A stretch of DNA of 64,000 bases, taken from NCBI GenBank assembly GCA_963277665.1, contig OY728121.1, positions 958,246,097-958,310,096 of the forward strand. The letters are read 5' to 3'. How positions within the stretch are numbered: position 1 is the stretch's first letter; the number at the start of each line of letters is the position of its first letter. The position numbers were made by a program, and so were the translations under genes. Source of the stretch: Viscum album. Taxonomy: Eukaryota > Streptophyta > Magnoliopsida > Santalales > Viscaceae. Positions 23,051 through 37,036 of this stretch are shown piece after piece. The notes beneath the pieces are model-generated. The model worked only from the letters and a program-made list of their open reading frames with translations, ran no database searches and was not told the origin of the DNA.

Positions 23051-26000
23051 ATTTTAAAAAATAATTTTAATCAGGATTTATTAATAAAATTTAAAAACAA
23101 AATGGATATGGCCTATCCATGGAGAGAAATGTTAGATATATTACCGACATCACTTGTAAGAAATTTTAAATATTATATGAAAATAATTTTAAAATAATAT
23201 TGGTTGAATAAAAATATGATTTAAATACATAAATATTCGGAGCATTATCTAAAGAACAAATGGAATTCTTCCATTTTACATAGAGTTTACTGTTGGAGAG
23301 ATCAATTTTACAACATGTTACGATGAAATCCACAAGGTTGTGGTCGAACTCTTTGAACATTCAATTTTTCATGTGATATATTTTTATACATCCGTGGAAT
23401 AATTAAAAGAGATTCCAAATTAATTGACATTGGTGTGATTTTATCATTATTAAAATACTTTTTTAGATCACATTGAATATAAAATTTTAACAGAATTCCC
23501 TTGTGGTAGATGATTTTGAATATGAAAAATTAAAGTAGGAGATGAAGTTATAAATTTCTATAGAGGAAGTATCTAAGCAACAGAATTCATATCTAGAATT
23601 AGAAGAGGAGGCTTTAATATTTATGATAGAAAAGAATAAAATTCTATATCCTCAATGGATATCCCAAGACAAATTTTATGGACTTAGGGATACTTTTTCC
23701 AACCAGATAAATAGATGTGGGGTCCCCTTATTTTATTCTATCACCACATCTGATAAATTTCAACACATTCCTTGGGGGATTAATGTGAGTTTTTTTCAAA
23801 GGGATCATCAATAAAAAATTTAAGTTGATGGACTGTGGAATCAAGGATATGTGTTGGTCTTTATCACACAAGCCTCATCCAATAATGGGTTGGAAATGAA
23901 CAAAAAATGGTCCAGTTGTGGGAATCATAAAACATATCACCTTATTGGAGAGAAAACATAATGTTTACTTTAACGTTCCTTCATCTTTTATTTACATTCA
24001 ATTTTAGTTTAAAATTTCAATAATCTTTCAAAATAATATTTTTTAAAGAAAAAAAGTGCATAATAGTTGTGTACATACCTTTTCAAGGTTGTACACCATT
24101 TTCTAACATAGTTGATTCTCTATGATGAATTTTCTAGGGGACTCTCTCCACCATTTTAAGTTGATACTTTACAAATTTATTAATTAATAGAGGATTCTAG
24201 CTAAAATTTTATGGCTTAACACTCTCACTACCTAATATATGGATTTATTTTATTTGAGCTGAATTATTTATGAGAACTAATGAAAATATATTTTTATTTT
24301 TATGGATATTTCATGTTATCGATAGGAGCCTTATAAATTAAAATAAAGGTTGTATTTGAATATTTGTAAGGAAGAATATATATTATAATTCTATTAGTTA
24401 TTGATTTTAAAATTCTAATCACCTTTAATTGAATTGAAAATATTATACTAGTGTTGATTTGGAATTTTTATTGTTTTTAAAAAATTGAAAAGGAATAATT
24501 ACTTCATGTGGAATTTCATTCTTTAACATGATGGTATCTTCTATTAAATTGATTATTTTTTATTATGTATTAGTGAAAAATAAACATTACTTTTCCTGAT
24601 TTTTTTCTACAAATTAATTTGAATAATAAGTATTATATTTGTTATATTCTTGATCAGAATTTTTTAACGATAACTAGTGTCTACACTTCTCTACATATTT
24701 TAAATTGTTGTTAATTATTTTTATTATAATGAAAAAAATGCATTGAGTTTTCTGGCATCTATTTCAACTTGTTTTAAATATAATGATTTTTTAATTTTAT
24801 CATGAAATTTAAAAATTTATTTTAATTTTTTTTCCACATATAATTAAACATTAAAAATTTTTTTGGGCTTTAGATTGGTAGAGAGGATCTTTCAATGCGA
24901 AAATTATTACAACAATTATATCCCATCGAAAAAACCTAAAATATTTCAATTTTTTTTCAAGTTATAACAAATCAGTATTAGTGGTTTTAAATTTATCAAA
25001 CGATTTAATGGTATGTAGAAACTATATTGAGGTAATACCAATGGATTTAGTTTGGTGATTCATTTTTAACATCCCCCATGGAATGTGGTGGACAATGGTA
25101 AAGGATTTTTGGTAATGTTTTACAATTTCAATTTCTCTTAAATCATTTAATTTTGAAAAAAAACCATAAGATATTCATTTAAATGAGTTGTTAAATGAAA
25201 TTAATAATCCATGTTGAAATAAATTGTTTTTCTTTAAGCCATTGGATGAGTTATTTATTCTCCTTTTAATTTATCAAGTTCACTAATAAAAACAGAGTAA
25301 CTAAATTTATTGATTTCCAATTTATGTTATTCATTTCTATAATATTTTAAAAGTAGTTTGGAATTTAAATTAAAATCAAATTTATATTAGTTCAATATAA
25401 ATTTATATTTTTGGGAACAATTATTTCTTATAATACAAGAATTAGTTTTTTTAATAGGAAATATAATTTCTGGAGTGTAAAAATTTTCACTGCCTAACAA
25501 AATCCATGGGGGAAAATCATTTTGAAAAAACATGTATGTGGAAACCCTATATTTCAAACTAACTAATTATTTTGATCCTATGAAATTGAAATTTTTTTTC
25601 ATAAAGACAAGTAAAATCCTTGGGTAGGAGAATTTGATGTGGATTTATTTTCGAACTAGTTTTCCAATTAAATATGTATTATTTAATTATTTTTATTTGT
25701 TAAAATAATGTTTTAATTGATAACTTTATCATTTCTATTAATTCAGGTTCAAACTAATAAAGTAATTAATTATATATTTAATATATATTTTTATTTTAAA
25801 TTATAATTTTTTTTTAAAATTTGAATTTATTATTTATTTTTCAATAATGTTTTAAAATAATAAATTTTGTGTTGTGTTAAACTTAGTTTTATGTTTATTT
25901 ATACATTATTTTCATTATTTTAATAATTTTTTAATTTGTTTTTGAAATTTTTTTAGTTTTTTTGTTAAATAATTTCATAATCATAAGTATTTAAATATAT

Positions 26001-26849
26001 TTCAAATATTTTATATTTTATATTTTTTTAATTTTTTTATTTATTAGTTAAAAAGTTTATTATGAATTTAAAATTTATAATCCTTTAATAAATGGATGAA
26101 TATAGTTTTTATTTGATTAGAAAATTATTTATTCGTTACCATATTTTAGTTTTCATTTTGGTATTTATTTCAATATTCCTAATTATTTTATTATATTTAT
26201 TGTATGTGTGAGAGAAATTTCAATTTCCCATGTGATGTAATATCATATTTTGTCTAGATTAGATAGATGAGTTGTATAAGATAAATAAATATCTATCATA
26301 TAAGTGAATTGAAAAATTTCTAGGAATAATATTTTAGGAGTGTGTAAGATCACTATCTTCATAAGACCTTTTGGTTCTAGTGTAAGAATATACGAGCCTT
26401 TATGAATGCTAAATTGTGTTATCAATGTAAGTCAATTTACCTTTCAAAACCAATGAGATATGAAGTATCCCCCAATTAATGTTTGAAGATAGAAAATGGA
26501 GTATTTATACACGGTTTTTTTCCGTAAATGAGTACCAATGTTTGATCCATGTTTCAAGGAGAATGTGTATTGTCCAGTCAATCCATAAGAGTTGCTGATC
26601 TCATTATTCCATCTAGAGAGCTGATCTGATGTCTCCTCTGTTTATGCTGAGCCCAATTATAATGCCAAAAATTCAGAATAATGTTGCCATTTATTTTAAA
26701 GGACAACTATCTCTTAAGGGTAGATTATGACTGATATCATTTGAGGAGTTCTGAGTTTTACACCATCATCATCAATACATTCAATCCCTTGAGGATCTTA
26801 ACCCAATTGTTGTTTCCTGAGCATTATGTAACCTTGGATTCTGCTATTA
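23051..26849. other. Degenerate AT-rich region between the two old repeat copies
   Basis: About 3.8 kb with no recognisable transposon or host domain apart from the small open stretch at 23554-23814. It should hold the internal region of the old element plus the 5' part of repeat copy 2. A TATA-like tatttatac at 26502-26510 precedes the copy 2 homology and may be an LTR promoter relic. Confidence 0.4.
23554..23814 (+). pseudogene. Unrecognised open stretch, about 86 codons
   Basis: Open from just after a stop at 23551 to a stop at 23812. The first part is acidic and coiled-coil-like (SYLELEEEALIFMIEKNK), then comes a Trp/Pro-containing segment (YPQWISQDKFYGL, NQINRCGVPLF, FQHIPWGINVSFFQ). 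Composition is less AT-biased and more protein-like than neighbouring frames. No ATG at the opening; an internal Met is at 23623. I do not recognise a family. It could be a relic of the old element's internal region or of a captured gene. Confidence 0.35.
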
Positions 26850-28790
26850 TATAGGGATTATGATTCTTATCTAAAATTGTAATATTTTTAATAAATAAGA
26901 CAATGGATCTTCTATAAACCTTGTCTAATAATTTAGAGTTTGACCTCAAATTAGATATCTCGTAACATGATTTCTCAAACCATGCTCCTACATTTGAAGG
27001 CATTTGAGGAAGAACAATGGAAAACCCAATCTTCTCTAGGCTTTGATTTTAATGATTACAAGTCAATCACTGAATTTTGTGGTTAATTATCTAACCTCAC
27101 AAATTGAATGTTTAATATAACTCCAATTTAATTTCTACTATATAAATTTTTGAATCAAGGACTAATAATATTGATAATGAATGAAGAACACCTGAGATGT
27201 GGATGTTCTTGGGAAAATATTTCATGAATCACCAGTTTTGTTTGATTTTTTCATTTGATTTGTTAACTTTTCATGAAATATTCTTAGTTTATGATTCTAT
27301 TTGTAGGTGAATTGATGAAGATAATGGAGTTTTATATTTCTCATTAAAGATGATTCAAAACTGTTGAAGAACACTTGTGAGATGTTCAAATGAATTTGTT
27401 AAAGAAGGTTTTGGTCATTTTGAGTTGTTATTGAATATTGGTCAAAGGGAACATGAGGCTAGGATATTTTCAAGTAATAAAATTCTAAGAAGAGGTTGTT
27501 TGGGACATTACCAGGTTGGGAATATGAATTATATTTTTTACACATTTTAGTGATAGAAGTTAATTATGGAAGCTTAGTTATTTCAAGTAGGTTTAAGTGC
27601 ATGTTGAGGTGGATTCCAGGGATGAGATTAGTTTATATAAATAAAGAATGTGTTTTCACAAGCTATTTAGACAAAAATTAATTCATGACAATGAGGTGCT
27701 TCCTTATGGAAACAAATTGTAGTGATCCATTCCACATGAAAAAAATATCAATAAAAAATAAATTTATTAGACTTATTGTATAGGGGGATCATATCAGCGA
27801 TGTAGAATTTCAGAAAGCAGAGTAAAACTCATTATCCATTTAAACAGAGGTAAAGTGATAAATAGAATAACCTAGAGTTCTTATAGGATTATCAAAGAAC
27901 AGATTCCAATCTTGGATTTGAATATCTATTGTTGATAGCATTTCACAGAAAAGGTCGACCAATTTTTTAGTTGGTGAACCTTGTGTTTTATTCAGGTGAA
28001 TTTATTCTAATATTTTATATTTTCATTAAAACTAAATTTTTCTATATATTTTCCATTCTTTGATATGATATTGGTATTTTATAATTATATTTTTTTGTCA
28101 TCTAATTTCATTTTATATTCCATTCTTTGACTGATACATTGATGATAAGAGTATATTTTTTATTGGGTAAAGACTTTTATGTTAGTGTATTTATGATTTA
28201 ATGTTTATTTCTCATTATTGAAGCCTCTCAATTATCAATAATGATCAATTTGAAAATAAGTGTGATCCCATCAATGTCTTTGGTTATTTTGGAATACTAT
28301 GGCTGGATCTTGATAAATGTTTGGAGATCACTGAGATCTTAGTTATTGGATTCAATTTCTCAAACCTGATGAGACCCAATGTTTATAGACTTCATACCTT
28401 CGGTTGGGATAATATATGAAGTGAAAATTTATAATCATTGAAGAGTGGATGATTCAATGGAATTAAATGGGAAGTCCATTGACTATTTTTGAATTCTCTC
28501 TATGTATCATTCAATGCTAGTTGATTTTTTATATTTCCATGTTTTCTATGTTTTGAAAATTAAGATTGAATCATTTAGTCTCTTATAAAAGGACTATAGA
28601 TAATTAGTTTAGTAGTAATAATAAAAATAATAAATGTGAAAAATAGGATCCTTAAATATAGTCTCATTGGGAGACAACCCTTGTTTTTACAATATTATAG
28701 TAGTCAGGAGAAAGAATTTTTTAATGTATGAGGTAAATAACGACACACCAAAATCCACTCTCATAAATATGTATAATTATAGGAAAATAT
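26850..28790 (+). repeat. Ancient direct repeat copy 2, probable LTR remnant
   Basis: Counterpart of 20885-23050 (see that entry for shared landmarks). After about 28620 the sequence becomes the leader of a gag-bearing internal region, which supports copy 2 being the 3' part of a plus-strand LTR. No convincing PBS survives at the junction. Confidence 0.6.
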
Positions 28791-29329
28791 TATAAATTTT
28801 TAAAGGTGAATTTTATATGGATTTCTCTGAAATAAATCCCCATCTAGATGTAATAAGTTAATGATATTTTGAAATAGATGCATATAGTGGAAATATCACT
28901 GAAAATAGTTGGTCAAGTGTATCTCAATCATCATCACGGTGCATAGTGAATGGTTCCTTCTTTCACACATGGTTTGAAACTCATGAAGGTTATTTTTTTA
29001 ACAATACACAAATTATTTAAATAAAATTAAAAATTATTTTAATATAAAACATTTATATGAAAATATTCAAACAAATTGAATTAAAATGATTTTAGGATTA
29101 GCTATGAATAAATTTTATGTTTAGGATATGTGTTTCAATTATTTCAGAATTATATATTATGAATCATTATTTTATGATCTAATATGTTATATTACATTGA
29201 TTAGAAATTGACCCTTGTAAAATGAAATAATTTTTTTGAACTCTTATAAGAAATGTATGGATTTCCCTCTAGATGAGGTTAATATGTATAGTGTTAGAGG
29301 TGAGAAGAATATAACTTTATTTTGAATGT

Positions 29330-29900
29330 TTACTTAGGTTATGACCAGTAAACATTCTCAAATGGAACAATCTATTACTTCAAAACAAGATTCATTGACA
29401 TTAGACTAATTCATAGGGTATAAACCTATATCCCTAAATCGGAATACAAATATATTGATAGTTGAATAGTGGATCAAGCCTCTTGAAAATATATTCCTTT
29501 CTTTGAGAAGTAATGAATGGGAGAAGGTTTTTCTGGAGATGTATTTTTTAATGGATTATATTAATCAATGGTCTCCATTTATTAAAAATTTTTCGGAGGA
29601 GGACGATATAATGAGAATAAAATGGATGATTTTAAAGGTGATATTCCTTAAGTAATATTTTAATCATGAGTAAATAATTTTATATGGAATGGAAATTCCT
29701 TAATCTCATTAAAAAAAGACGAAAGTGTTTCTTTGTGTGATGAAAATTTTATTACATTTTAAAAAATTCTGTGGACTACATATGTAATTTGGAAGTTAAT
29801 AATGACTTCTTCTTTGATGGTCTTATGACAGACGTCTGATTGGAACTAATCTCTCTAACATTTTCATCATATTATGTTTTTTTATCAGGTGACATCAGGA
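29330..29900 (+). pseudogene. Gag capsid remnant, internal region 1
   Basis: Reads NEWEKVFLEMYFLMDYINQW near 29510, then KNFSEEDDIM, matching the capsid core of plant Ty3 gag (AMYLL.GDA..WW...K....DI.W.EF). Further on, YFNHE, DESV-like and LSKF(C)G-like fragments appear in shifted frames. Several stops and frame changes. The downstream gag zinc knuckle is not clearly readable. Confidence 0.65.
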
Positions 29901-30926
29901 CAATAGAATATTTCACTAATTCATATATCATAAATGGAAATCAATATAAGAAGACTCCAAATGACACCCCATAAAAAATAAATGAGGTGATAGAAAAATG
30001 GGAAGGATTGGACTTCCCACATTTGATAATTATGGAAAGAAACACCTAGGTTTTTTCATAAGTGGAATTTTGATTTCAATTATGAAGACACAATCCAACT
30101 TGTTTATAGATGAATGTGTAATAAATAAGCATATAATTTATGTCTTTTAACTATAATAATTTGGGGAACTACACGAACGAATACCACAAGCATGAATAAA
30201 ATTTACCTCAGGAAAGGCAAATGGAGTACTGTCAATCTTATGTGATTACTACATATGAAGTTGAAATATATTAAGCTGTTAAAATGGTTTGTTTGATAAT
30301 AAATATATGCTTTATTTTATTCAAGATATATAAAATATTTTTTATTTTTCATGTATACCGAATCATAACCAGAACCTCTAAAGAAGGAATTATCATTTTG
30401 GACACATAGTGTGAATTTGGTTATCGAGCAGTTTCTTAAGATGAACAACCATCCCCTAGATAAAAACATTTTTATTATACTTATAAATTTATTTAAAATA
30501 ATAATAAAAATTGTGGCTTATTTAGTTTTTAGAAATTATTATTTTTTAGATGATTCATAAAATAATATAGGAAATGGATCTTGAAACAAAATTATATTAT
30601 CTTAACTTAATATCTTATGAATTAATGATCTTTGTACCCATAAATGATTTAGGGGTTTTTGGCCATTAGAATTCTACTAAACATGTTCTATATCACCCAA
30701 AATTAGTACATTGATGTTATTTTCTCATCTATGTATACGATTCAACTTCCTTAAAATGTTATCTTTATCTGTGATCCTTATTGTATATTATATTAGGAAA
30801 ATTTTATTTTTCCCACTTTCAATTTTAAATGATGTTTTATAATACCTTTGTACATTTTTTTTAAACGAAGGCATTTAAAAATATTGAAATTTTGATAACC
30901 AAGATCAAATTTAAATGGTTGAATTT

Positions 30927-30943
30927 AAGTCTGGGGGTTAGAA
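30927..30943 (+). other. Polypurine tract before LTR Y1
   Basis: aagtctgggggttagaa immediately followed by TGTAACA. This is the same arrangement as the G1 and G2 PPTs, on the plus strand. Confidence 0.75.
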
Positions 30944-33900
30944 TGTAACATCATGATATTTGTAAAAAAAATTCCATTTAAATAAATTGGATTGGTTGGA
31001 TGGATTTATTTACACATAACACAAATTTAAAAATAACCACTATATAAATGATATTATTTTAATGTGATGATAATATAATAGAAATTTAAATAGTGGCTAT
31101 GAATATGTGTTACCAAATTATGAAATATTATAATAATTTTCCCACTCAACACAAAACAATTTATTAATTATTATGAAATAAGAACCAAATTTTTGGAAAA
31201 ATTATTTTATGATACAAAAATACACTTATTCGAAAATGGGTTTTATAGTTTTTATAGAAAATATTATAATTAATTTAAAAAAATTATAAATTTAATTTGA
31301 TAAATAAATATATAGTTTTTTAGATCAAAATATCATTATTATCTTGGGGTGAATATCATGGTTTTTTCTGAACAAATTGATTTCATATCGAATATTGAAA
31401 ATACCAATTTGTTTAAAATGTTAAATTATTTACTTGAAAAATATTTATAATTATTTAAAAGTGATCATAAATTAGACTATGAATAATTTATTTATAAAAA
31501 ATGTAAATAATTACATAGGAATCATCTTTATTCTTTATTTTGGTATAATTTTATTTTTTGGACTTAAAAACACATTTTTGTTAAAATGATATTCTTTGCA
31601 TGTTACCCACATATATTAGAAATAATTTATACAAAATTTTAAAATTTTATCATATTAAATATATTAAATAATTATAATCCTCATAATTAATATTAATAAA
31701 TAAGGTAAACTTAATTTTTTTCATTATGAATATTGACCGTGGTAAATATTTTTCATCTCAGAAAGGGTAAAAGTGGAATAACTAGGTTAAAACTGAAGGT
31801 AATGATTTAAAATCACTCTAATACATGTATTTATCCTATTTTAGTATTTTTTTATCATGAATGTATATATTTATGGAGATATAAATGTATTATAAAACAT
31901 TTTTTGGTATTTTGGAAAACATGATTGACTTTTCAGATGATAAGTTATATTTAATTCTAATTAAAAACAATTGATTGGACTTTAGATTTAATGGCATGGT
32001 TGTTTAATACCATTTAGTTTTGGAAATATAGTAAATTATAAAAATAATACATTTATATTATTTATCCAAAAAATTTAATTAAATTAACTTATTAATTAAT
32101 TTGACAAAAAACAATTTACTCTTAAATTAGGTATTTTTCATAAAAATAAATTCATGTGTTTTATTTAGTTATATAAAAAGTAATTTATGGAAAAAAAATT
32201 TATCATGTAGGAAAAAATTTATTCCCAGTTTTTAATGAACATATAATTTTTTTATATTTCTTTATTTAATTTTGGTCATTTCAAAATATTACCACGGTAA
32301 AATGAAAAGTGACCACGATAATTGTTAAAATGGGTTTAAAGTTTTTTAAATTGTAGAGAAGGATTAAAATATATTTAAAAAATTACCAAATGTAATTGGA
32401 TGAGTTTAGTTATACCATATCACTTCTTACATTTTAATTTTTATTTCATTACTTCAACATGATATGATTATGAAATGTATATTATTTAATCTTTTAAATA
32501 ATTCCATACGTGTCATTCCCCACATTATAAAAGGGAATCTAATCCCCCCCTTATTAACTATGTTTGAACCTTCTATTTTTTAGAATTAAAACCATATAAA
32601 ATTCATATACTCTTTCCCCACATAATATATCTCATGTTCCCTAAAACATTTCATCCTTTTAAGGAGTAAGTTGTATGAAGAAAGAGGTTTCAGAATGAAG
32701 AGGTAATACTCATAACTGAATAATTTCAATTTTATTTCATCTTAAACATCCAATAAATCAATTTTAACCATAATAAAGTAATTAATATTTTTTTATAATC
32801 ATTTTTATACATTTTTTTGGATTATTAGACAGACATTTTCCACCTCTTTTCTATCATACAGAATGAAAAAACATCGCTCATGCCTATATATGGCAAATCA
32901 TTTACCTGTATTCACTTATACATAATAAAAAATTGTAATGCCACTCTTGAATATATGCCGACTATAACCTCCATAAAGCGGTGCGATAAACTCTTCATGT
33001 CTACAATTAATGGGTGATTATAAATATGTATGTGATTAATATATATGATATTTATATCATTATTATGATTCATTAGATTATGGATCCGTGAGAAATATTT
33101 GATGACCAAAACATCCAAAGTAAAAGATACTTGAAAAACAAAGTAGTTACCACACAGAAAAGTGATTCTAATAAATAATTTTTTTTATAAATGGGTGATA
33201 AAATTTTATAATTAAAACATATATAGTATTATATAAATGATTTATTTATATAATATATGAATAATAAATCGATATTTATTATATATTTGGTTTGATAATT
33301 TATGTAGAAAATCAAAACTCAGGTAAGGGTTTCTAATCTTACTTTTGTTCTTGTGAGATATATTTGATATGACCCCCTTGTTTCAATATTTTAGCGTATT
33401 TACTAACCATTTTATATGATATATCATGATTAAATTTATTTTAATTTTATTAAATATTCATTGGACTTTATTTATTTTAAGGTATTATGATTCAAAAGTT
33501 ACAAAAATAGTATGGGTTTATTTCACGATCTCATCCTTATTGAATATTATTTATTTCTATATTTCATTTGAGGGGATTATAAGATATTTTAATCATAAAA
33601 CCCATATATTTTATTCTAAGACGTTTATTCATTTTATTTTAAGTTAATATTACCATTTATATCTGGTACATAAATTTATTGGAAAATATTTTAATGAAAA
33701 ACACTCATTATTTTCTCTTAGGCCGATAATATTTTTCCCCTTTTTAATGTTTTACTTAAAAATGTTTAAAAGAATGTATTTTACTATTATCATATAATAT
33801 TTTAATGTTGTATTCATTGATATTTGTATTTAATAAAAAATATTTCAAAGGAATCCTCTATCATTCCTCAAATATAGTAATTTTTACTTTTAACAAAAAA

Positions 33901-34891
33901 ATGTGAAAGGAAGATTTGTTTTAATGTACTCATCATGTAAAATACTTTCCTCCCTCATGATAACTAAAAAAAATAAAATAATGATTCACATGTTTTCATG
34001 GTTTATTTAATGAAAAAAGTTTCTATAATGTCGTGGAATGTTTTATATTTTAATAATGTCATTTCAACATCAAAAGGGTATTTCCATAAAAAAATGTTTT
34101 TTGAACATCCAAAGGTATTGTCATCTATAATGGAACCCATTAATGTTACTGAGGATATGATCAAAAGATACAAAATTTATTCAGTCTCTAGTTTTTTTAT
34201 GATGATAAAATACTAATGTTTCTTATTTATGATTCTATAGGGACAATTTTGTAATTATTAGTAATTATGTGAGATAATTTTGTTAATAAATCAAAATATA
34301 ATGAATTCATTTGACATGAATATGACTCGTGGTTTCTCACTATATATATCCCTTCAATGAATTAGTAGATATAATGATATAAAATGGGTTGGTTACTTGG
34401 ATTATTCCTTCCCCATTCATATAAGATGTCTTTGCATGAGACATGATGATATTTTTATGATATCCCGACATGAGTTCTTGAGGGTATGTTTATTATTCCT
34501 GAAATTAGGCATTACATCATTTTGAAATTTGTTTTTCATGTCTATGTGATTATTCAAATAGTTATGTCATACATGGATTAGATTCAATATCATTTGAAAT
34601 TTTATATGATATTATATGATCATCATTGACACGGTCCATAATATTCATACCCAATTTGATCATCTCATACCATCAATTTATTATTTTTACATTCCCATGT
34701 ATCCAAGTATGTTTACTATGATTGATATTCGAGGACATTATTTATTGAGTAATTCTATATTCAAAGAAAATAATTTTATTATTTGTAATATCACATTCAA
34801 TAATCTATCTAGTTTTCCAAGTCTAGTAAATTATTCAGTATATTGAGATGTGATTGTTCATATCTAGTTCCATTATCATAATGTAACAACA
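30944..34891 (+). repeat. LTR Y1 (about 3.95 kb), plus strand
   Basis: Begins TGTAACATCATG after a PPT and ends near taacaaca just before a degenerate PBS. Collinear with the split copy Y2 (37037-37781, 48308-50339, 56449-57757): the aataattaatatt block (31665 / 48308), accgtctccac-type hairpin motif relic (32967), aagggtttctaatctt (33326 / 50091), atgatatatcatgatt (33416 / 50182), and cataaaacccatatatttt (33593 / 56469). It has a PPT on its left and a PBS on its right, so it serves two internal regions at once. Inner open frames are not genes. Confidence 0.8.
32524..32534 (+). promoter_or_regulatory. TATA box in LTR Y1
   Basis: attataaaagg, followed by a pyrimidine-rich stretch, about 1.58 kb into the LTR. 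G1 has its TATA about 1.44 kb into its LTR. Confidence 0.5.
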
Positions 34892-34896
34892 TGCTT

Positions 34897-34915
34897 TGTG
34901 ATACTGGAGCTCGAG
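34897..34915 (+). other. Degenerate primer binding site after LTR Y1
   Basis: tgtgatactggagctcgag resembles TGGTATCAGAGC-type tRNA-iMet sites with several changes, a few bases after the LTR end. It marks the start of internal region 2. Confidence 0.45.
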
Positions 34916-35639
34916 CCTTTATAGTTGGTCTTAGAGCATGTTTATTATAAAAAATAGGAACTAGATTTAGGAAAGTTTATATTAGGAGAGATAACCTAAT
35001 GAAAATAATTTAAGACATGTGTAAATGTAGGATAAAATTATAATTATTTTATAAGGTAGAGATTATGTGTTTTTATTTGTAATATATCCCTGTTTGGATA
35101 TTATAAGTAGAATTGGTTTTTGAATAGATTAATCAAGGGTTAATATCCATGAAAAGAGTTAGTCATGTACATATAAGTCATCATTATGGTGAATGATGAA
35201 TGTTCCCTTAATATAAACCCATTTTGATGCACCTGGTGGACATGATAGGGTGAAATACATTTTTATTTAAAAAACATTATGAATGATTTTAATTTATTTT
35301 TATTATGTTTACATATACCCTAAAATATTAAACTTATGATTCTTATAAAAGATAAGATTAAAATTTCAATTTGTGGTATGTTTTTCACCAGTTTCGATAT
35401 TATAAATTTTTATTTATAATGTCATTATCTAATCTAGTGTATGAAATTCATTAGAAATGAAATTTCGTGGAAGGAATAGAAAATATGGAAACACTCATAA
35501 TCAATATAGGGATTTACAAAATTCGATAGTTTATGTGAATACTATTAGAGATGAGTAGATTAGGACTATTTTAGTATAGTTGACTCATGATATGAAAAAT
35601 AAACTCACTCATAAAAAATAACCCATTTCTTCACAACAT

Positions 35640-36000
35640 AATTCAAAAATGTTGGATTGCTTCACATGGTAGAAACCACCATCCACTAAAGGAATTTAAA
35701 ATCCATTTATAGCTAAACATTAGGTCAAGTCTCTGAAAAATAAAGTTCCTCCAGGGAAATAAACTAACATGGAAGATCAATTATATAATTTATTGAAAAG
35801 GATTGGTAATTTATTGTCAATTACGATGAAAATATTAAAATATTACAAAGGAATTCAATGAACAATTCATGTAATATGGAATATATGATTGATAAATTAA
35901 TTAATGGTCTTACACTAAGCCTCTTATGGGAACTAGTCTCTTTAACATTTTCATAATATGATGACATAATATCACGGTCCATCAAAACAAGGTATGAATT
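35640..36000 (+). pseudogene. Gag remnant, internal region 2
   Basis: Heavily decayed. Recognised mainly through nucleotide similarity to the gag of internal region 1, for example cttatgggaactagtctctt near 35920 against ctgattggaactaatctctc near 29836. No open frame of useful length. Confidence 0.5.
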
Positions 36001-37024
36001 ATCCAACTAATATATTTTTAAATGAAATTAATAGAATAAGAGGATGTCTAATTACTAGTAAGAATTATATTAGGTAATGTAAAATAAGGTAAAAATGGAA
36101 CTCCCTATATGTGGTAATTATGGAATGAAACCCCCTTGTTCATGCATGATGGGAATGTGAGAATGTTTCATATGTATAGAGAAATTCCATTAAGCATGTG
36201 AATTAAAGGGTAAGAAAGAAGAATATAATGATCAATGATTCAATTTTAATGAGATTAAGAACATTGAAAATAAATTCCCAAAGAATTAGGGAATTCAACT
36301 TAGAAAAGGATGAGAAGAAATGTAAATATTATTTGATTAGTACAACTAATATTGAATCACATAGGTATTGATAATATGCACATTGATGGTAATGTTATTC
36401 TTTATTTGAATCCATATAGAAAAATACTTTAATTTTTTTTTATGGAAATAGAACCATCACATAAAACTCTAAGGAAATATTAATCAACCAAGACACCTAG
36501 TTGGAATCTATTTTTTGTGCTGTCTCAGTTCTAATGATCATACTTTCCATAGTTTAAAACATTAATTTTATTTAAAATATTATCTTTGAAATAATCTAAT
36601 TTTTTGCGTATTATTTACTTTTGATAATTTAGGAAAAATTAGAATATTCATAAAATAATATTGGAAAAAATCCTTGAAATACAAATGTTATTCTATTTAA
36701 TTAATTTCTAATTAATTGATGGTCTTTTGTCCCTTGACAGATTTAGGGTTTTTTGGTCATTAACTTTCTCATGACCGTGTTATTTTTCACTCTATATTAG
36801 TATTGGATGTTATTTTATATTTTATGTCCATATTTTAAGTTAATTATAATGCTATAATTATTTGGGATCCTGATTATGTGTTACTTTTAGTAAGATTTAT
36901 GTTTACAACTTTTCATTTCCAAGGATGTTTTATTATCTATTTTTACGATGTGGGTATCCAACAAATTTATTTTCAAATAATGAATATTATATTAATAAGG
37001 TATAATTATATGTGAATAATTTTT

Positions 37025-37036
37025 AAGGGGGTATAG
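37025..37036 (+). other. Polypurine tract before LTR Y2
   Basis: aagggggtatag followed at once by TGCAACACCC, the start of LTR Y2. Confidence 0.75.

Larger units (their letters stand above)
28620..30943 (+). mobile_element. Internal region 1 of a plus-strand gag-only LTR element
   Basis: Leader, gag core (29330-29900), tail and PPT (30927-30943), about 2.3 kb in all. Homologous along its length to 34950-37036. Shared landmarks: agttggtcaag/agttagtcatg and the following gtgaatg block (28905-28972 and 35155-35215), and cta(a)tctctctaacattttcat near 29848 and its counterpart near 35933. No RT, RNase H or integrase can be found in it. Confidence 0.65.
34916..37036 (+). mobile_element. Internal region 2 of the gag-only LTR element
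   Basis: About 2.1 kb between LTRs Y1 and Y2, ending in the PPT aagggggtatag (37025-37036). Collinear with 28640-30943 at an offset of about 6090 bp. It has the same content: leader, decayed gag (about 35640-36000), tail, PPT. No pol domain is readable. Both copies lack pol in the same way, so the loss probably predates the duplication. Confidence 0.65.

Noticed and set aside
33426..33647. 73-codon hydrophobic frame in LTR Y1
   Set aside because: Within LTR sequence; the matching part of Y2 is split by the LINE and does not keep the frame.
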